Below, one piece after another: positions 1 to 12,780 of a DNA stretch of 64,000 nt. The DNA lies in assembly GCA_006538405.1 (NCBI GenBank), contig BJKQ01000014.1:496001-560000 (forward strand), in the 5' to 3' direction. The notes beneath the pieces were generated by a model. That model worked only from the letters and a program-made list of their open reading frames with translations, searched no databases and was not told the origin of the DNA. How positions within the stretch are numbered: position 1 is the first letter of the stretch; each line of letters opens with the position of its first letter. A program made the translations under genes and the position numbers. This DNA comes from Hansfordia pulvinata. Its lineage: Eukaryota; Ascomycota; Sordariomycetes; Xylariales.

Positions 1-1325
1 CGCGCTCCCGTGGAATTCCCGCCCTGTCACTCGCCCCCAGATGGCGGTTGTGCTCCGTGAGTGGCTGGCCGGAAACAGATCAGCTCTATCGTTAGCCGGC
101 ACAGAGAGACATTTGATTTGCTTCGTAAGGCTCACCTGCCCATTGCGGGTAGTTGAGAACGAGCAGCAATCATACTCGTACGTATCCTCCTCATGTTCTA
201 TTCCATACGACCCAAGCAGCTGGAGTAGTCTTGTGCAGTCACTCGTGCGCGTCTTTATGTAAGGTAGGTGTAACTACGAGTACTTCACGTACGAGTACGC
301 GTTTGGCACTCACCTACGGACCTACTACATTAGGAACATATGTACCTATAGGTATGTATGGAGGTAGGTACGCGTACGAGTACTCGTAGGCACTCGCATC
401 AGTGTGTGCTGCCCTGCAATCGACCTCTCATCCATCCCCCGCCGCCCGGATCCCGGCCTGATCCCGGCGTGGGTAAGCCGGCCCACCCGATGCTTGCTGA
501 GATTAGATTCCGGCCAGCGCTACCACGTGGGCGGGGCGCTAGTCCCGAGGCGACTTCAACATGGTCTGACCCTGCCATTGCCTCGACTCGGCCCTCCTCA
601 ATGGCACGAGCACTCGAATGTGATCTGGCGATGAGGGACATCAAATCCTGTGATCGGCTTGTATTCCGTGGCTTGTGCGAGTATCCAATGCGCACTGCAA
701 TTCATTCAAGATACCTACCTGAGGTATCTTAGGTACGTGCGCTCCTCCACGAAACACGAAGCAAGTACTCGTACGAGTATCTGGTATCCATCTGTCTAGA
801 ACCGAATCCCCTGCAGCTTCCACGTCAAGTCAGGTACGAGTTGTACTGTCGTGCTGTAGTGCGCCCGCGAGTACTCGTACCTATGTACCTACCGTATGTA
901 CACCAGACTCGCGGAGCAGGACCCCAATAGGTGCCTTCCAGAGGTGGCGACGGCGTCCCGGGGCAGTCGCGATGCCATCCACCACCCAAGGACTTCCACC
1001 GAAAGGGCACTCTGTACCTTGCACTCAAGGCGGCATCAGAAAAAGCTGGGAAGCAGGATACGAGTACAAGCGTCCAATGGTAAGAGTTGATGTTCTGGCA
1101 GGAGCTGTCAAATCCACCCATTGTACGGACACTGGACTCGTACAAGCAGCCGGAGGTACTTAAGTACCTAGTAGGTACCGGGTATCCTGCTGTACTACGC
1201 TTACCTCGCCTTCCCTCAATCGACGCGTTCGTCCCATCTCACGGCCTCTCTCTCTCTCTCCTCACGCTATTGCGGCAAGGATGCTTGCATTTCACAGTCC
1301 AGCGTGTTCGTCTGGTCTTGAACGA

Positions 1326-1350
1326 CCGCCCGCCCGCCCGCCCGCCCGCC
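1326..1350. repeat. (GCCC)n microsatellite
   Basis: Tandem GCCC/CCCG units, about six copies, in the gene-poor left region. It lies just after a TCTC-rich stretch at about 1243-1262. Confidence 0.85.
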
Positions 1351-2189
1351 ATAGATGTCATCTCCGCGCAAGCACCACGAACCTTACCCCACGCCATGCA
1401 CCTGCCCAGCAGCAGCAGCAGCAACCTGCGCCCATCTGCGTCAGTTCGAGCCCGGCCCAGCCTCGGCCTCCCGAACCACGCGTTGCGGTGGCACAAGCGC
1501 GTGTGCGTGCGCCAAAGGCCAGTCACAGACAGATGGACAGGCGCGGGTGGCCATGTTTCCGCCCCGGATAGGCCTCGACAACGTGGCCCGCTGCCAGGAT
1601 TCCGGGATGCAAAGACGCCCCAGGTCTCGTGGGCCCATCCAATGGACATACGAGTGTCCGTAACCGATGATCCCCGGGATGGCGGTGATGGCTCGCATCT
1701 CCAGCAAAGGCAACAGAAGCACGCACGAGCACGACTTGGGCCGCGAGCATAAGCACACGCGTGCTCGTACTCGCGCCAACGGCGATCCGCTCGACCACCC
1801 TCACAAACACCCACCTGCAGAGCACCAACTCCAGCTGCCTTTGCGCACAACCCGTTCCCGGCCACCGTGAGGACGGACGGGGAGAGACTCTCCCCCCCCT
1901 TTGCGTCCTGCGCCCTGGAGCCGTCCGCCCTTCGCTGTGTTGCCACCCACTCTAGACCCGTGACGGTTGGGCGCAGGAGCCGCATGCATCAGAGATTAAC
2001 ACACGCCCCAAGCGACCGGGGCCTGGCGAGCTGACGCTGGGGAGAAGGGGGCGTTGCTCCAGTCCGCCGCTTGCCCCAGTGCGTACCCACGGTACCCCAT
2101 CGGTTGGTCTTGGAGGGAGGGGGCCCACCACCGCCGCCGTCGCCTCCTCGAGGCCCCCGGACCGGGGCATCTTTTCCCACTGCCGAGTG

Positions 2190-2224
2190 CGTGTGTGCGT
2201 GCGTGCGTGCGTGCGTGCATGCGC
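2190..2224. repeat. (TGCG)n microsatellite
   Basis: Alternating purine-pyrimidine tandem GTGC/GTGT units followed by GCATGCGCGC. It is a simple-sequence repeat and could in principle adopt a Z-form. There is no link to a gene. Confidence 0.8.
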
Positions 2225-4570
2225 GCAGTCTTGCGTGCTGACACCCACCAAGACGGCCGCCACCATCAAGCGGCCGGCGACTAATAATTATCACTTGGCC
2301 GGCCCCAGCACGCACGGAACGGAGCACAGTTCACGAGGGTGCAAGCGTCGTTACACAGCAGGACCGCCAGCCCATCATGACGGCCTGTCAACCCTCCGCT
2401 CCGGCGTCTGCAATGCTGCCGCGCTGCGTCGGGCAGAGCAACACGAGGAGTAGCGTACACTCGCGTCGCACAGACAAACACACCAAGCCAGCCAGCAAAC
2501 CTCCTTCCCCGTCCAGAGCACGTTCGAGACGCGTGTGATCCGGCGCCAGCTGCTGCGCGTGGTCGCTTCGGTGTGGACGCGCGCCGTGAGGTACGAGTAG
2601 GGCTCGCCGGGTCGCCTCCACTCCCGTACGAAGGGACCAAATTGAGGATTGCTGCTATGACGCTCCTTGGCTCCTAGCCCGTCGCTCGAGCACAAACTAT
2701 AGGTTTTCCAACGGCCCTTAGCTCCGTCTACCCCAATCAGCATCCTGATTGACCAGCGGGCTCTCGCTCTCGCTGCAGCGTCGACTACGATTAATCAGAA
2801 AAAAAGACTGATGGCGCGCGCGCGAAAGAAAGAGAGACAGAGAGACAGAGAGGAGGGGATTTCGTACAGACCAACTGCCGTTAACACATCGCCTGCCCCG
2901 TCTGTCTGTCGCAACCCAACCATCAGCGGCGGCGGCGGCGGCGGAGGCAACAGCAGTAGCAGCAGCAACAGGTGCGTGCACGCGCGCAGCGCAGGCAATC
3001 ATAATTCCATGCACCCAAGCGCGCGCGCAAGATGCAGCACGGTAACCCGTGGGTAGCCAGGGCAATAGTTCCAAAAAAAACAATGGCTTTGCTAATCTTG
3101 TCCAGCTGCACCTCGACGACACCGTGCGTCTCCATTGTTCGTCCTGGATTGCGCCTTGAGCCGGCCACCGAGGTCTCTCAGCTGCGGACGGTTCCTTAAG
3201 TTGCCCCAGCAGTGACGTTCGCGACGCCGCGCCCCCGGTCCGCTCTTGGCTCACGGAGCGCGGCGGGTGACAGCCGTGTTCCGGAAAGAGCTGGAGGCCG
3301 CTCTTCGTGACCTGCTGAGGTGAAACCTGCGCGGGCAGTGTCTCTGCTCTGCTTGCTTTTCGGCTTCTGTTCCTGCAGTAGGCGAGACTTTGGTTCAACT
3401 GAGGGCAGTACACGCGCAGCACAAGTGGCCCCCTCCCCTACTCGTAAGCAGCTGGCCCCGTCCCTCAGTCACGCTTGATTCACTCTGGGGCAGCCGGCCT
3501 CTCACGGGATGATCCTCGCGATCCTCAGAGTTGGGGGATCCCCGCTCGCCAGCTGTGTTGCCCATCAAAACCCATGCACAGTTCCCCCCCCTTGACACCC
3601 TGCATTTGGGCTGTTGTCATGGGCAGCACGTTCGCGAGGAGCCTTGGATCGGACACCCTTGCCCCCCCTCCCCCGCGGTCGAAATTACTTCACTTGGATT
3701 TCACCTGCCAGGATCGGCCAATGAGAACACGAGCCCCCATGGCCACCGTCCAATCGGCACCCGGCCTTTGAGAACCTCGCTCGCCCCACTTCCACCAGCC
3801 GATACGCGGCAGATCATCGAGGGAGCTTGTCTCGAACGAACGCTTCCATGCTGTTCTTCTGTGCTGTACTCATACGAGTACCGGACTCGTCAGATCACGC
3901 TGGATGCAGAGGTGGTTGTCACGAGACGAAATGCTCCTCGTTACTGAGCAGCCACCTCTGGCTTGACTTTCAGCAACCCGGCAAGCTCTATCTAGGCCGG
4001 AATCAGCAGTCCGGTGGTGTGATGCAACTGTACAACTCCTGGCCCTCCCTTGTTGGTTGCTGAGCCAGATTCTGCAAGTCTACCAAGACGGCTGAGGAGA
4101 GCTGCCTGGTCCCTCACCCGGCACATCCCATGAGTCTAGAACTGGTGCAGGAGACGCACAAAAGTGCGGTTCAGGCTCGCGTTGCGGGCGATGGATCCCT
4201 CAGCTTACGCTGAACGTACATCCAACCCCTGCTTCTAAGGTGCGGCTCTCATTATTTTCGCCATTGGTTGAGCAAGGAAGGTGTAAGATGAGAACAGCGC
4301 TAGGTCGTCTGGAGGAGGGTTACACTGTCATGCAGCTAACCGCCGAAGATGGGGGTGCAGTGCCATGGGGCCGAGCTGCTTCAACTCGTCTTCTTATACA
4401 AGCTCTTGACAGATCCAAGTCCATGGCGCAGAGCCCAGTCGGCGTGCAACCTGGCTCGTATAGTACCGGAAGCTGGAAAGGAGAGACGCCACCATCGTCA
4501 ATGACATTCCCGCAGTGTGAATCACATGTAGACGACACCAGTGTCCAAATTTGGAGAACCTTTGCTTCCA

Positions 4571-4587
4571 CCCCCCCCCCCCCCCCC
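4571..4587. repeat. Poly-C run of 17
   Basis: Uninterrupted run of 17 C residues in non-coding DNA. Similar long C or G runs occur at 55860-55876, 56933-56954 and 63497-63510. Confidence 0.95.
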
Positions 4588-7500
4588 AGGAATGAAGCAG
4601 GCGAGATCGAGGTCTAGTTGCTTACAACACTTCAATGAGCTTTCAGGTTTCTGCTCACAACTCATCCTAAGGACCCCGCTCAACCGGGAAGTCGATTGAC
4701 ACCCTCGAGCCGCGTTCGCCGAGTTGACGCCACCTGCCTCCGAAAATCTTCCATGCCCGTCCTCCATGCGTCGGCGAACAAAACCCTTGCACGACGCAGC
4801 CACTAAGCTCAATGCGAAGAGTCGGTGGCCAGAGGAGACTCACGTGTCACGCCTCTTTGCTTGACAGTCTTGTCTGTACGAGTAGTTGGGGACCGGTTAT
4901 CGCAGCCCGTGGTCCGCAAGTTTCCCAGCTGTACAAGCTCGATATCGTGGGTGAGACACTTGATCGACACGAAAGATACATTCTCCTGGTGAAGATGCGC
5001 GCACCACTTGGAGATGACACTGTGCTCGTGGACTGGAGAGATACGACACCTTTCGCCCCCATCTACTCAAGGTACATGGAAAGACTTAGCCGGCTTCATC
5101 CGAAACTGGACAAAGGGCGGGCAATTGTGATGAGCAGATCAAGATGAGTCCCACCGCCAGATGGAAGCTTCTCAAGCTCAAAGATCGGATGAAACTCTAA
5201 GAGAGGGGCATGGCAGCAAGCGCGGAGCTTGGTGATTTGTCTCCAGCGGCACAAATCTCCCTGGCTACCATGAGCTATGAAGGTCCAACAAGACTGATCT
5301 TTTCGTCTGGAGTACCGGACATCTTCATCTGGAATGGATCTATCTACCCGCCGCGATGCCCACAGTCCACGACGTCGCCGATCACTCGGACGGAAAGAAG
5401 GATGACCCAAATGTCCTGGGCCGGCAGCAACCGCAACAGCAAGGTTGCGCGAAGCTGACGGGTCTCTGATGCTTGCAAGGACGTGACGGAGCTGGCTCCG
5501 GGTTTTCGTCCGTGTCTCAGAACGGCCTTGGAGCAAGAGGGGGCGGGGAACGCGGTGATCCAAAGCCCACCCTACCCAGATCGAGGCGAGCTCTGAGTCA
5601 AGGCTCAGCTTGTCTGAGGTGTCCGTAGGGCACAAGTCCATATCTCCGGCGCTCACGGGCAAGCTCTCCGGTCGGACGGAACCCCAGCTTCAGGTCCAAG
5701 AATCGAAGAGACACCCAATCGGCCTGACAAAGGGCATGACCATGAAAAAGTATCCGGCAAAGGCGCAGATAGCCGTCTAAGAGCTGATACACAAGGTTGT
5801 CGATCGTGGACCAGCCTGGCAGTCAGCTGGCCTCTTGAGGTTGGGGAAGCTGATCGCCGCCGCGGCTGAGGAAGCTGAGAAAGCTGCCAGAGTTGCCCGG
5901 CCTCCTGCGCCTACTACGTACCTGCCATCGCCTCTGCCGAAACCCATTCATCACTGGACCGGACCCCGGCGGCGGTCTGGCAGGGTCAGATCGGAGGGCT
6001 GGAGATCTGCGAAGCGGAGCCCGATGAGCCCCGGACCACAGCTGGTGGGCGGCACTTCTCATCAAGGTCGTTCAACAAACGCCACTACTGCTACCGCTGC
6101 TGCTACTCCCTCCTACTGCTACTACAAACAGGGACAACCTCCCCCACCGTCGAGCCCGTGCTACGTTACGTGCGGCGAAAAGGGACTGGAACCAAGGCCA
6201 CCTTGGCGGGATTTAGAAGACCGCACAAACACAGTCGTGGTGAGGGGGACACGGGTACTGGGTGGGTTTGGATAAGAGACTCGCCAGGTTCAGGCTCCGC
6301 TCCCGAGCCTCACACTCACAGACAGGTCAGAACGCCCCTCGAGGACGTACGAGTATACCCATGGCGTGATGTGGGAACCCCAAAAGAAGAAAAAGACCAA
6401 AAAAAGCGGCCATTGGCTAGCGGCTAGGCAGGCAGACAAGCGCTTCTCCTCGCCTGACAGCGAAACGGCTGTGGCGGCAGGGCTTCTCCCTCTGCCGCTT
6501 CCGGGGGCGGCGGGCCTGGGTTGGCTTTTACGTCCTGGGTCCATCTGGTGGGCCTGGGAGACTGTCTGCTTTCGGACGTCAGAATGTCTCACTATTGAAA
6601 ATGGGAAGAGGAGTGAGTGAGAGAAGACCCGGACTAAGAGACCGGCTCTATGCTCGTCATCACAAGCGCGGCTTTGGCCGCCGGGCTTGGTTCCAACGGG
6701 CTTGGGACGCAAGTGACCCAGCAGAGAGAGAGACACTTCTCCCACATCCCCACAGTTACCGTTCGCCGGCGCCAGAGCGTCTCTGGGGCTCTCTACAAGT
6801 ACGAGTACCTTCAAGAGAGAGAAGAGTCCGCCAGACTCCACGGGCGGAAGCGCACCACGGTACGTCGCACTCGTTGGTGCCTTCTCATCAGATCTTGCCC
6901 GCTCTGTTTCCGCGCGCGCTGTCAAGATGGCCGGCTGCTAGCCGGGAGACTGCGGAGGGACGGGGCACTTGACCTTCAGACCGTGGTTTACGGCCATGGA
7001 AGGTCGTTGGGCTCATCTCATGATATGCGAGATGCATCACGTCCCCCCGTGCCCCCCCTCTCCCCTGCTTCTCTGCCGGCATATGCGCCGATTCAGTCAC
7101 ATCGACTTCCCTTCTGCAGCTTGCCCGGCCTCAGCACGGCTCAAGCCCGGCGATCTTGCGGGGCGCGCAAACCCAGCGCAGGGGCACCCACGCTCACCTT
7201 GGACCACTCGTATGTACGAGCACTTGGTTGGGGCTTTGAGCGCACCCCTCCCCGGCCGGGCACATGGGGGCAGGGGCAGGGGCACCGCAGGCGCTGCTCA
7301 GCTCTGCCGCCTCTTCACGGCGCCCTGGATGCGGTTTGGCACGGCAGAGCTACTCGCACTACGGGCGCTGCTAGGGCTGTACGTTGTTCCCCGTGCTCCC
7401 CGCTTCGAGTACCGCGGGCTCGCGCGCTTTCTCCCTCTCCCTTTCTCTCTCTCACACACACACTCGTCGAGTGGGCTGCGGCTTTTGCAAGGGTGGCGGC

Positions 7501-8108
7501 GAAAGAAATGGGGATGAGATGACAAAGACGAGGCTGTGAGAGAGAGGCAGTGAGAGCGGTCTTGTCCTGTGGGGAATTGCTCGTCGACTCCACCCCGCCT
7601 CGTCTGCAATGACCATGACTCTGCACAAACGCCAGCCCAGCCCGCAAGGGCCAGGGCGTGGGCCCCAGAGCCGACCACGCACGGCACTTGGAGGCAGATC
7701 AGATCCAGAAGATCAGACGACGTTTTGTCAGCGGAACTTGCCGGGGCACGCAGGCAATTGACCAGCAAGTGGCGAGAACCACTACGTATCCTGGCCGCCG
7801 CACGCCGCGCCCGCTTCCGACCCACGCCTTGAAATGGTGACTACCCGGTACGTGAACTACAGATTAGCAGCCGGCAGACCAAGAGAGAGAGAGAGAGAAA
7901 GGCCCAGCGTGGGTTCTCGAACGAGTATGTGGGTATCTACCAGTTGGCAACGACAAGAGCCCGGTCGATGCTTCGCGCCGACTTGACTTTCGGGATTTCG
8001 ACTCATCGGATAGGCTAATAACATGTCCCCCTGGCTTCCGGGCCCGAAAGCTAGAGAATACAAGGAAACAAGCACACGATGCGATGCGCAAAGGCTAGCT
8101 AGCTGTGA

Positions 8109-8132
8109 GCAGCAGCAGCAGCAGCAGCAGCA
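8109..8132. repeat. (CAG)n trinucleotide repeat
   Basis: Eight tandem AGC/CAG units in non-coding DNA. No frame through it extends into a convincing protein. Confidence 0.9.
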
Positions 8133-11071
8133 ACACGTCTCCTCCGCACGGGCGGCATCTCAAGTGCACCGGCCCCGCGCCCGCCCGCGGTGAACGAATA
8201 ACACCAGGTTCTATAGCATGATAAGCACCGGCATGGAAGCGCGGACGTACGAGTCACTTACCTGTACCTGCAGGCATGCGATCGATGTCACCTGCGCGTC
8301 CATTACAGATCTGTGAGCAGCCCTCCCCTCGAAAGCTCTAATAATAATACTCATGCAGGCCGGGCACTCGGCACTTTAGGAGGGGAAGGGAGGAGAGGGG
8401 CAAGAGGGAAAAAGGCGCCCCCTGCTTCTTTAGGGCACATCATGCTTGTTCTCCCGCAGAGAGCCCTTCAGGGGTGGTGGGTGGTGGTGAGAGGAGACGC
8501 AGGTGACGGCGGCCTCGGTGGTGATGGCGCCTCGTCTCTTCTTGCCCGCCTTCACGCGCAGAAGTCGCGGGCTCGGTACCGATCCCCTGCATGCGCCACT
8601 AATGTGCCTTTTCTTCTCCCTCTCCATCATCATCATCTTCTTCTTTCGAGTACGGGTGTCGTACTGAGAATGCCCGGGGTTCGAGAAGGATAAGGTAAGC
8701 TGGGCCGCAAGCACAAGTTAGAGGAATGGCTAGTACCCGTACGTACTTGCCGTCGACGTACCTAACATGAGGCCTCTCTCGTGACAATAATAAGCCCTCT
8801 GCCATGAGATGTACGAGTACATGCCCCGAACAGATCCAAGCGTGCTTCCTTCCACGAGCCCTTTACTCCATCATGATGGGAGAAGAGCTCCTACAGACCA
8901 AACGACGGTCGGCGCTTGCACGCAGGTACGCACGCCTGCGAGCACTCTGTAGGCACATGTACCCGTAGGCGTGCACGGCGTGGTAGGTAATCGTAGCTGG
9001 CCACCGCGCTACGAGTACCTACTCCGTACGCGTATGGGCCGTGGAGTCCCCCCTCCCCGGTCCCAAGCCCCCGCCCTACCCTTGCTGCAGTGATCTGATA
9101 GTCGCGATGATCTTCATAAACGTCTGTTAGGGCCAGGCGCGCCCCGCCCAGGCAGAGGGTACGAGTGGCTCGGCGAGGCTAATGAGCAAGAAGGTGGGTG
9201 GGCCCTCCGCTCGCTGACTCGCAAAGCCGCGGCAGCGGGCGGGTGAAATCCAACGCCTCCCCCCCTGTCCTGGCTCTTGTGATTCGCCAGCCCGTCTTCT
9301 AATCGCATCATGAGACCAGCCGCCGTATCCAAGCCAGCCTGACCTGACGGGGATGGTACGGGTGGGCAAGCTTTGTCCAGTTCAAGGATCTGGGCCCTCC
9401 TTTTCCCGCCTCGTCCCAAAATGAAGCTAAGGGCAAGATGCCCGTGAAGTACCGAGTAGGATCTCCCGGACCTCCACACCTCACCGGCGCTGTTTGCCGC
9501 CGGGCCAAATCCCGCTCGAAGAGTGATGCCAGCCAGGCGACTTTGTTGACCTCTCGTTACAGAAACCAGAACGTTCGGGTATTCCTGCACATTCCGCGAG
9601 ATGAGTGCAGAGCACGAAGTGAAAGTGCCTCATCCATCGCGCGCCCATGTCGAGGAAAGGCAGTGTACGAGTACAGGGCGGCGCCGACCTAGCAACCAGA
9701 GCATCTTGGCGCCGTAGGGCTAGATCTGGCTTTTCGTTCCAGTACTCGTATGTTCGCTGTATACGGCGTCCCTGTGGTGCGTTGGGTTATGGCAACTCGT
9801 ACCAGTAAGTAGCTTGCTCGCCTTGCCGTCCAACTGGTCTCCACAACAGCCCAAAGGCCCATGATCTTTGGTATCTCATCCCTTTCCTCAACTCATGAGC
9901 ACTGCGTGCCCGTTCACAAGCTCGTCCCGGCTCCCGGTCGAAGCTCAGACCTGGGGGTTGACCACGCCCAAGGAAGGACAAGGAGGCTGGTGCAAGCTCA
10001 AGGCGTGGGTTCAACCAAAAGGGGCGGGGCTTAACTCGCATCTCTCATATCAGACGTGCCGCCATGGCTGAATACCCCGGCCCTAAGGCCCCAATCCTGG
10101 CCCTCAGACGCCGTTCCGGGTGCTGTCATGCTGTTCCGAGTGTGAGGCGGTCAGCTCGCTGCGAGTCGGACGGGAACAAGGAGCCCTGGCCTCTGCAGAT
10201 CGGCGGCAGCAGCTCCAAGTGCCGAGGGTGATTGTCCGGACCACCAATCGCGGGTGGGCCTGAAGGGGCTCTCTTCTTGAAATTCCACACCTCTCTCTTC
10301 GGGCACTTTGTTCGTCTGGCTCGGCGTGAAATCATGCGATCTATTTGGCGTCTAAGTCGCAGTCTATTTGCTTCGGCCCGTCATCGTCGTCGTGGGCAGG
10401 CCGTGCGGGAGATTTCTCCCCCCCTGCGACTTTTGTCTCCGTTGGCTGAGCAGAATTCTCCTCCCTCCCGGACTGACATGGCCGTCCCGCTGCGGAGCTC
10501 CGATCCCGTCTAACTGCCGAATCAAACCAGCTACATGAGTCGCCAAAGCCCGTAGCCTGTTTCGAGGCGCGGGCTGTCTGTGTAGCGGGTTCTGGATGTG
10601 ACGAGTCTTCTTCGAATGGGGCGACGGGCAAAGAGGGGAAGACGGAGAAGGCGGCATGGCTGCATACACCGGACTTGTACTGTCGAACCGGGGAGGTCCG
10701 CGTCGTCGAACCTCCAAGTACCATCCGTGTACCGCCGCCACCTCCAAATCCTCAGAGTCTCATTCGTGGCGTTACGAAGCAGGCTCTGTCCCATGTGGAC
10801 CCACGATGGTGGGCTGGCTGCCTCGTGATGTCCTGCAAAGCACCTCCTAAGCCTCTTTCGCAGTCGCCGGCGCCTGCCGACAGGGGTAGTGGGCGATGCC
10901 CTCGCAGATCGCGCATGCCGTCGTCGTGTCTTGGCCTGGTAAGGTCCATTTCGTTCGTGCCGTGCCCACACCGGAGCCCACTCCTTGCCTATCCGTGGTC
11001 GATGCATGCATGTGAGTCCCAGACATGCATTGTGAAGCTGCCGCGGTACGCCCATTGTAAATGAGCAGACG

Positions 11072-11949
11072 TCAGAGGCCGGCCCCTGAGATCTGCAGCG
11101 TGACGGTTCCTTTGGAACTGTCGCAGCCGATCATCTTCACCGATTCGAGGTCTGTGACGATCCAGTCCGGTTCTGCGGCGACGATTTGCTCTCTCGAGTG
11201 ACTCGTGACAAGACCGAGGACCTTGCAGCCTGCGGCCTTGCCGGCGCGTATGCCAGCGGGGCTATCTTCGAAGACGAGGACCCGAGCGTTGGCGGCGAGG
11301 TCCAGGCGCTCACGGCCCAAGACGTAGCAGGCGGGGTCGGGCTTCCCATTTTCGACCGACTCGGCGGAGACGAGAACTTCGGGCTGAGGGAGCTTGAGGA
11401 CGCCCAGCCACCCCGTGACAAGGGGCACGGTGCCTGAAGTGACGATGGCCCACGGAGCACTGGCCTGGATCAGTGTCTCAAGGAGTGATCTTGCACCCGG
11501 GATCTCGGTGGCGTCGTTGCCGTAGAGCTTGGGGAGCAGTCCTTCCATGTGCTTGACATCTGCGGCCAGGTGTGAGCTTCGGGCGAAATGGTTGGCTCCA
11601 GAGAGCCCAGGACCGACGTGTCCCGGCGGCGTGCCCTGCCGTTACACTTACATTCCCAGTTCGCCCTTTCGGGGTTGACAATCTTCAGCACATCGATGCT
11701 CCTACGGCCGTGGGATGTCTGGAGGATGACTTCGGGGTCGGCACCAATCTCCTTGGCGATGCTGTGCTTTGTGCCAGATGAGCGGAGCGGTCAGTGCTGG
11801 AGTCCGGGGCGCGATTCGGGCTTTCGGAAGAGTACTGACTTGTGCCAGTGCTTGACCACGGCGGCGGTCGAGTCGATCAGGGTGCCGTCCATGTCGAAGA
11901 GGAGCCCGTCGAGCTCGAGCTCGAGCGGGGGTGAGGCGGCGGCGCCCAT
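11072..11949 (-). CDS. gpp1: HAD-family phosphatase, glycerol-3-phosphate phosphatase (Gpp1) type
   Basis: Three exons on the minus strand: 11949-11840, 11761-11652 and 11559-11072, joined in phase to give 235 residues. The donors read GTCAGT and GTAAGT. The N-terminus carries the HAD nucleophile motif FDMDGT (Asp19 and Asp21). The last exon has GKPDPACY, and VFEDSPAGIRAGKAAG as the C-terminal acidic loop. These are subfamily IA features, and the spacing and length match yeast Gpp1/Gpp2 (about 250 residues), which dephosphorylate glycerol-3-phosphate to glycerol for osmolyte supply and redox balance. A 2-deoxyglucose-6-phosphate phosphatase is an alternative, because the two activities share this fold. 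The protein should be cytosolic, as no signal or membrane segment is seen. The gene is divergent from nug1 across about 830 bp, with a TATA-like box near 12056. Confidence 0.88.
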
Positions 11950-12780
11950 CGTCAGTCAAGGCGCGGACAGGCGAGCGCCGAGTCGCGCTGGCAGCCGGAG
12001 GTGAAAGGGCCTGAGCTGGGACAGGCAGCAGTCTTCGACGGGAAGCGTGCTGAGATATATAGGAACCGAGCTCAGTGTCGGTCGGGCCTGGTGCAGAGAC
12101 GGGTCGTATTCGGGTTGGGCTTGAGAAGTCTAACTCGGAGGACGGAAGTCGATCATGGGAACTTCCAGGCTACGACCTAGTACCTGACCTATTATATGTT
12201 CAATTTACAAGTTAGGTACGTTGTTGAAATAAACTGGCGGGCGGGCGAGGGGCATCTGCGACGATGGTCGTCGGGCCAGGGCGCAGCTTCCCGTCGCCGC
12301 ATCTGAGCTGAGCGGCGATGAGTCCGAATACGGCAGTTCCGCCGCCGGGCTAGCGGGATGCGCCTGCCGCCGCGCGCGGTTGCCCGTGGGTGAATGCGAA
12401 TACTCGTACGCAGCAGTGGATGATAGCATGGCGAGTGGGTGCTCAGGTTTGGCACTCACGCTTATCGATAGGCCTCGAGCGCCTCGAGCAGCACCTTCCT
12501 GCGCCGACAGCAGCGCAGTACGGGGGTACGAGTACCTCGGGCTACCACTCGTACGCGTCCAGTACGGGCGTTCGCATGTACAACGGCGGCCCCACCGAAA
12601 AAGTTGTTATCGGCTCGCGATAAGCCTCAGCCGCCTGCACCCCACCAGCTTTTTTCCAGGGCCGCCGGCTGCTACAGTTGCGGTCGCCGTCGCCGTCGAT
12701 ATCGCTGCCGCCCGACGACGTCGAGAGAACGTCTCATCCCTTCCCCGACAGTCCCCCTCATCCAGGCATTGACAGCAGCC
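11950..12780. other. Divergent promoter region between gpp1-type gene and nug1
   Basis: Non-coding spacer of about 830 bp serving both genes. It contains the TATA-like box near 12056, an AT-rich stretch at 12190-12235 and two TACGAGTA copies at 12401 and 12527. No supportable ORF. Confidence 0.6.
12056..12061 (-). promoter_or_regulatory. TATA-like box upstream of the gpp1-type gene
   Basis: TATATA read on the minus strand, about 107 nt upstream of the ATG at 11949. The distance leaves room for a short leader. A TATA box would fit a stress-inducible gene such as a glycerol phosphatase, but that link is inference. Confidence 0.4.

Larger units (their letters stand above)
1..11071. other. Long gene-poor region with no supportable CDS
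   Basis: No open frame here carries a domain I recognise. The longest frames are compositionally biased and overlap on both strands, as expected for GC-rich non-coding DNA. What it does hold is simple repeats (GCCC, TGCG and CAG units, a 17-C run), about nineteen copies of TACGAGTA or its complement, and scattered AGGTA/TACCT palindromes. Two stretches, 4920-5147 on plus and 5598-5792 on minus, read somewhat more protein-like and could be gene relics. The region could also be the long promoter of a gene outside the window. Confidence 0.55.

Noticed and set aside
6650..7522. 290-codon plus frame in the left desert
   Set aside because: No domain or motif. It is Arg/Ser/Pro-rich with several equally long overlapping frames on both strands.
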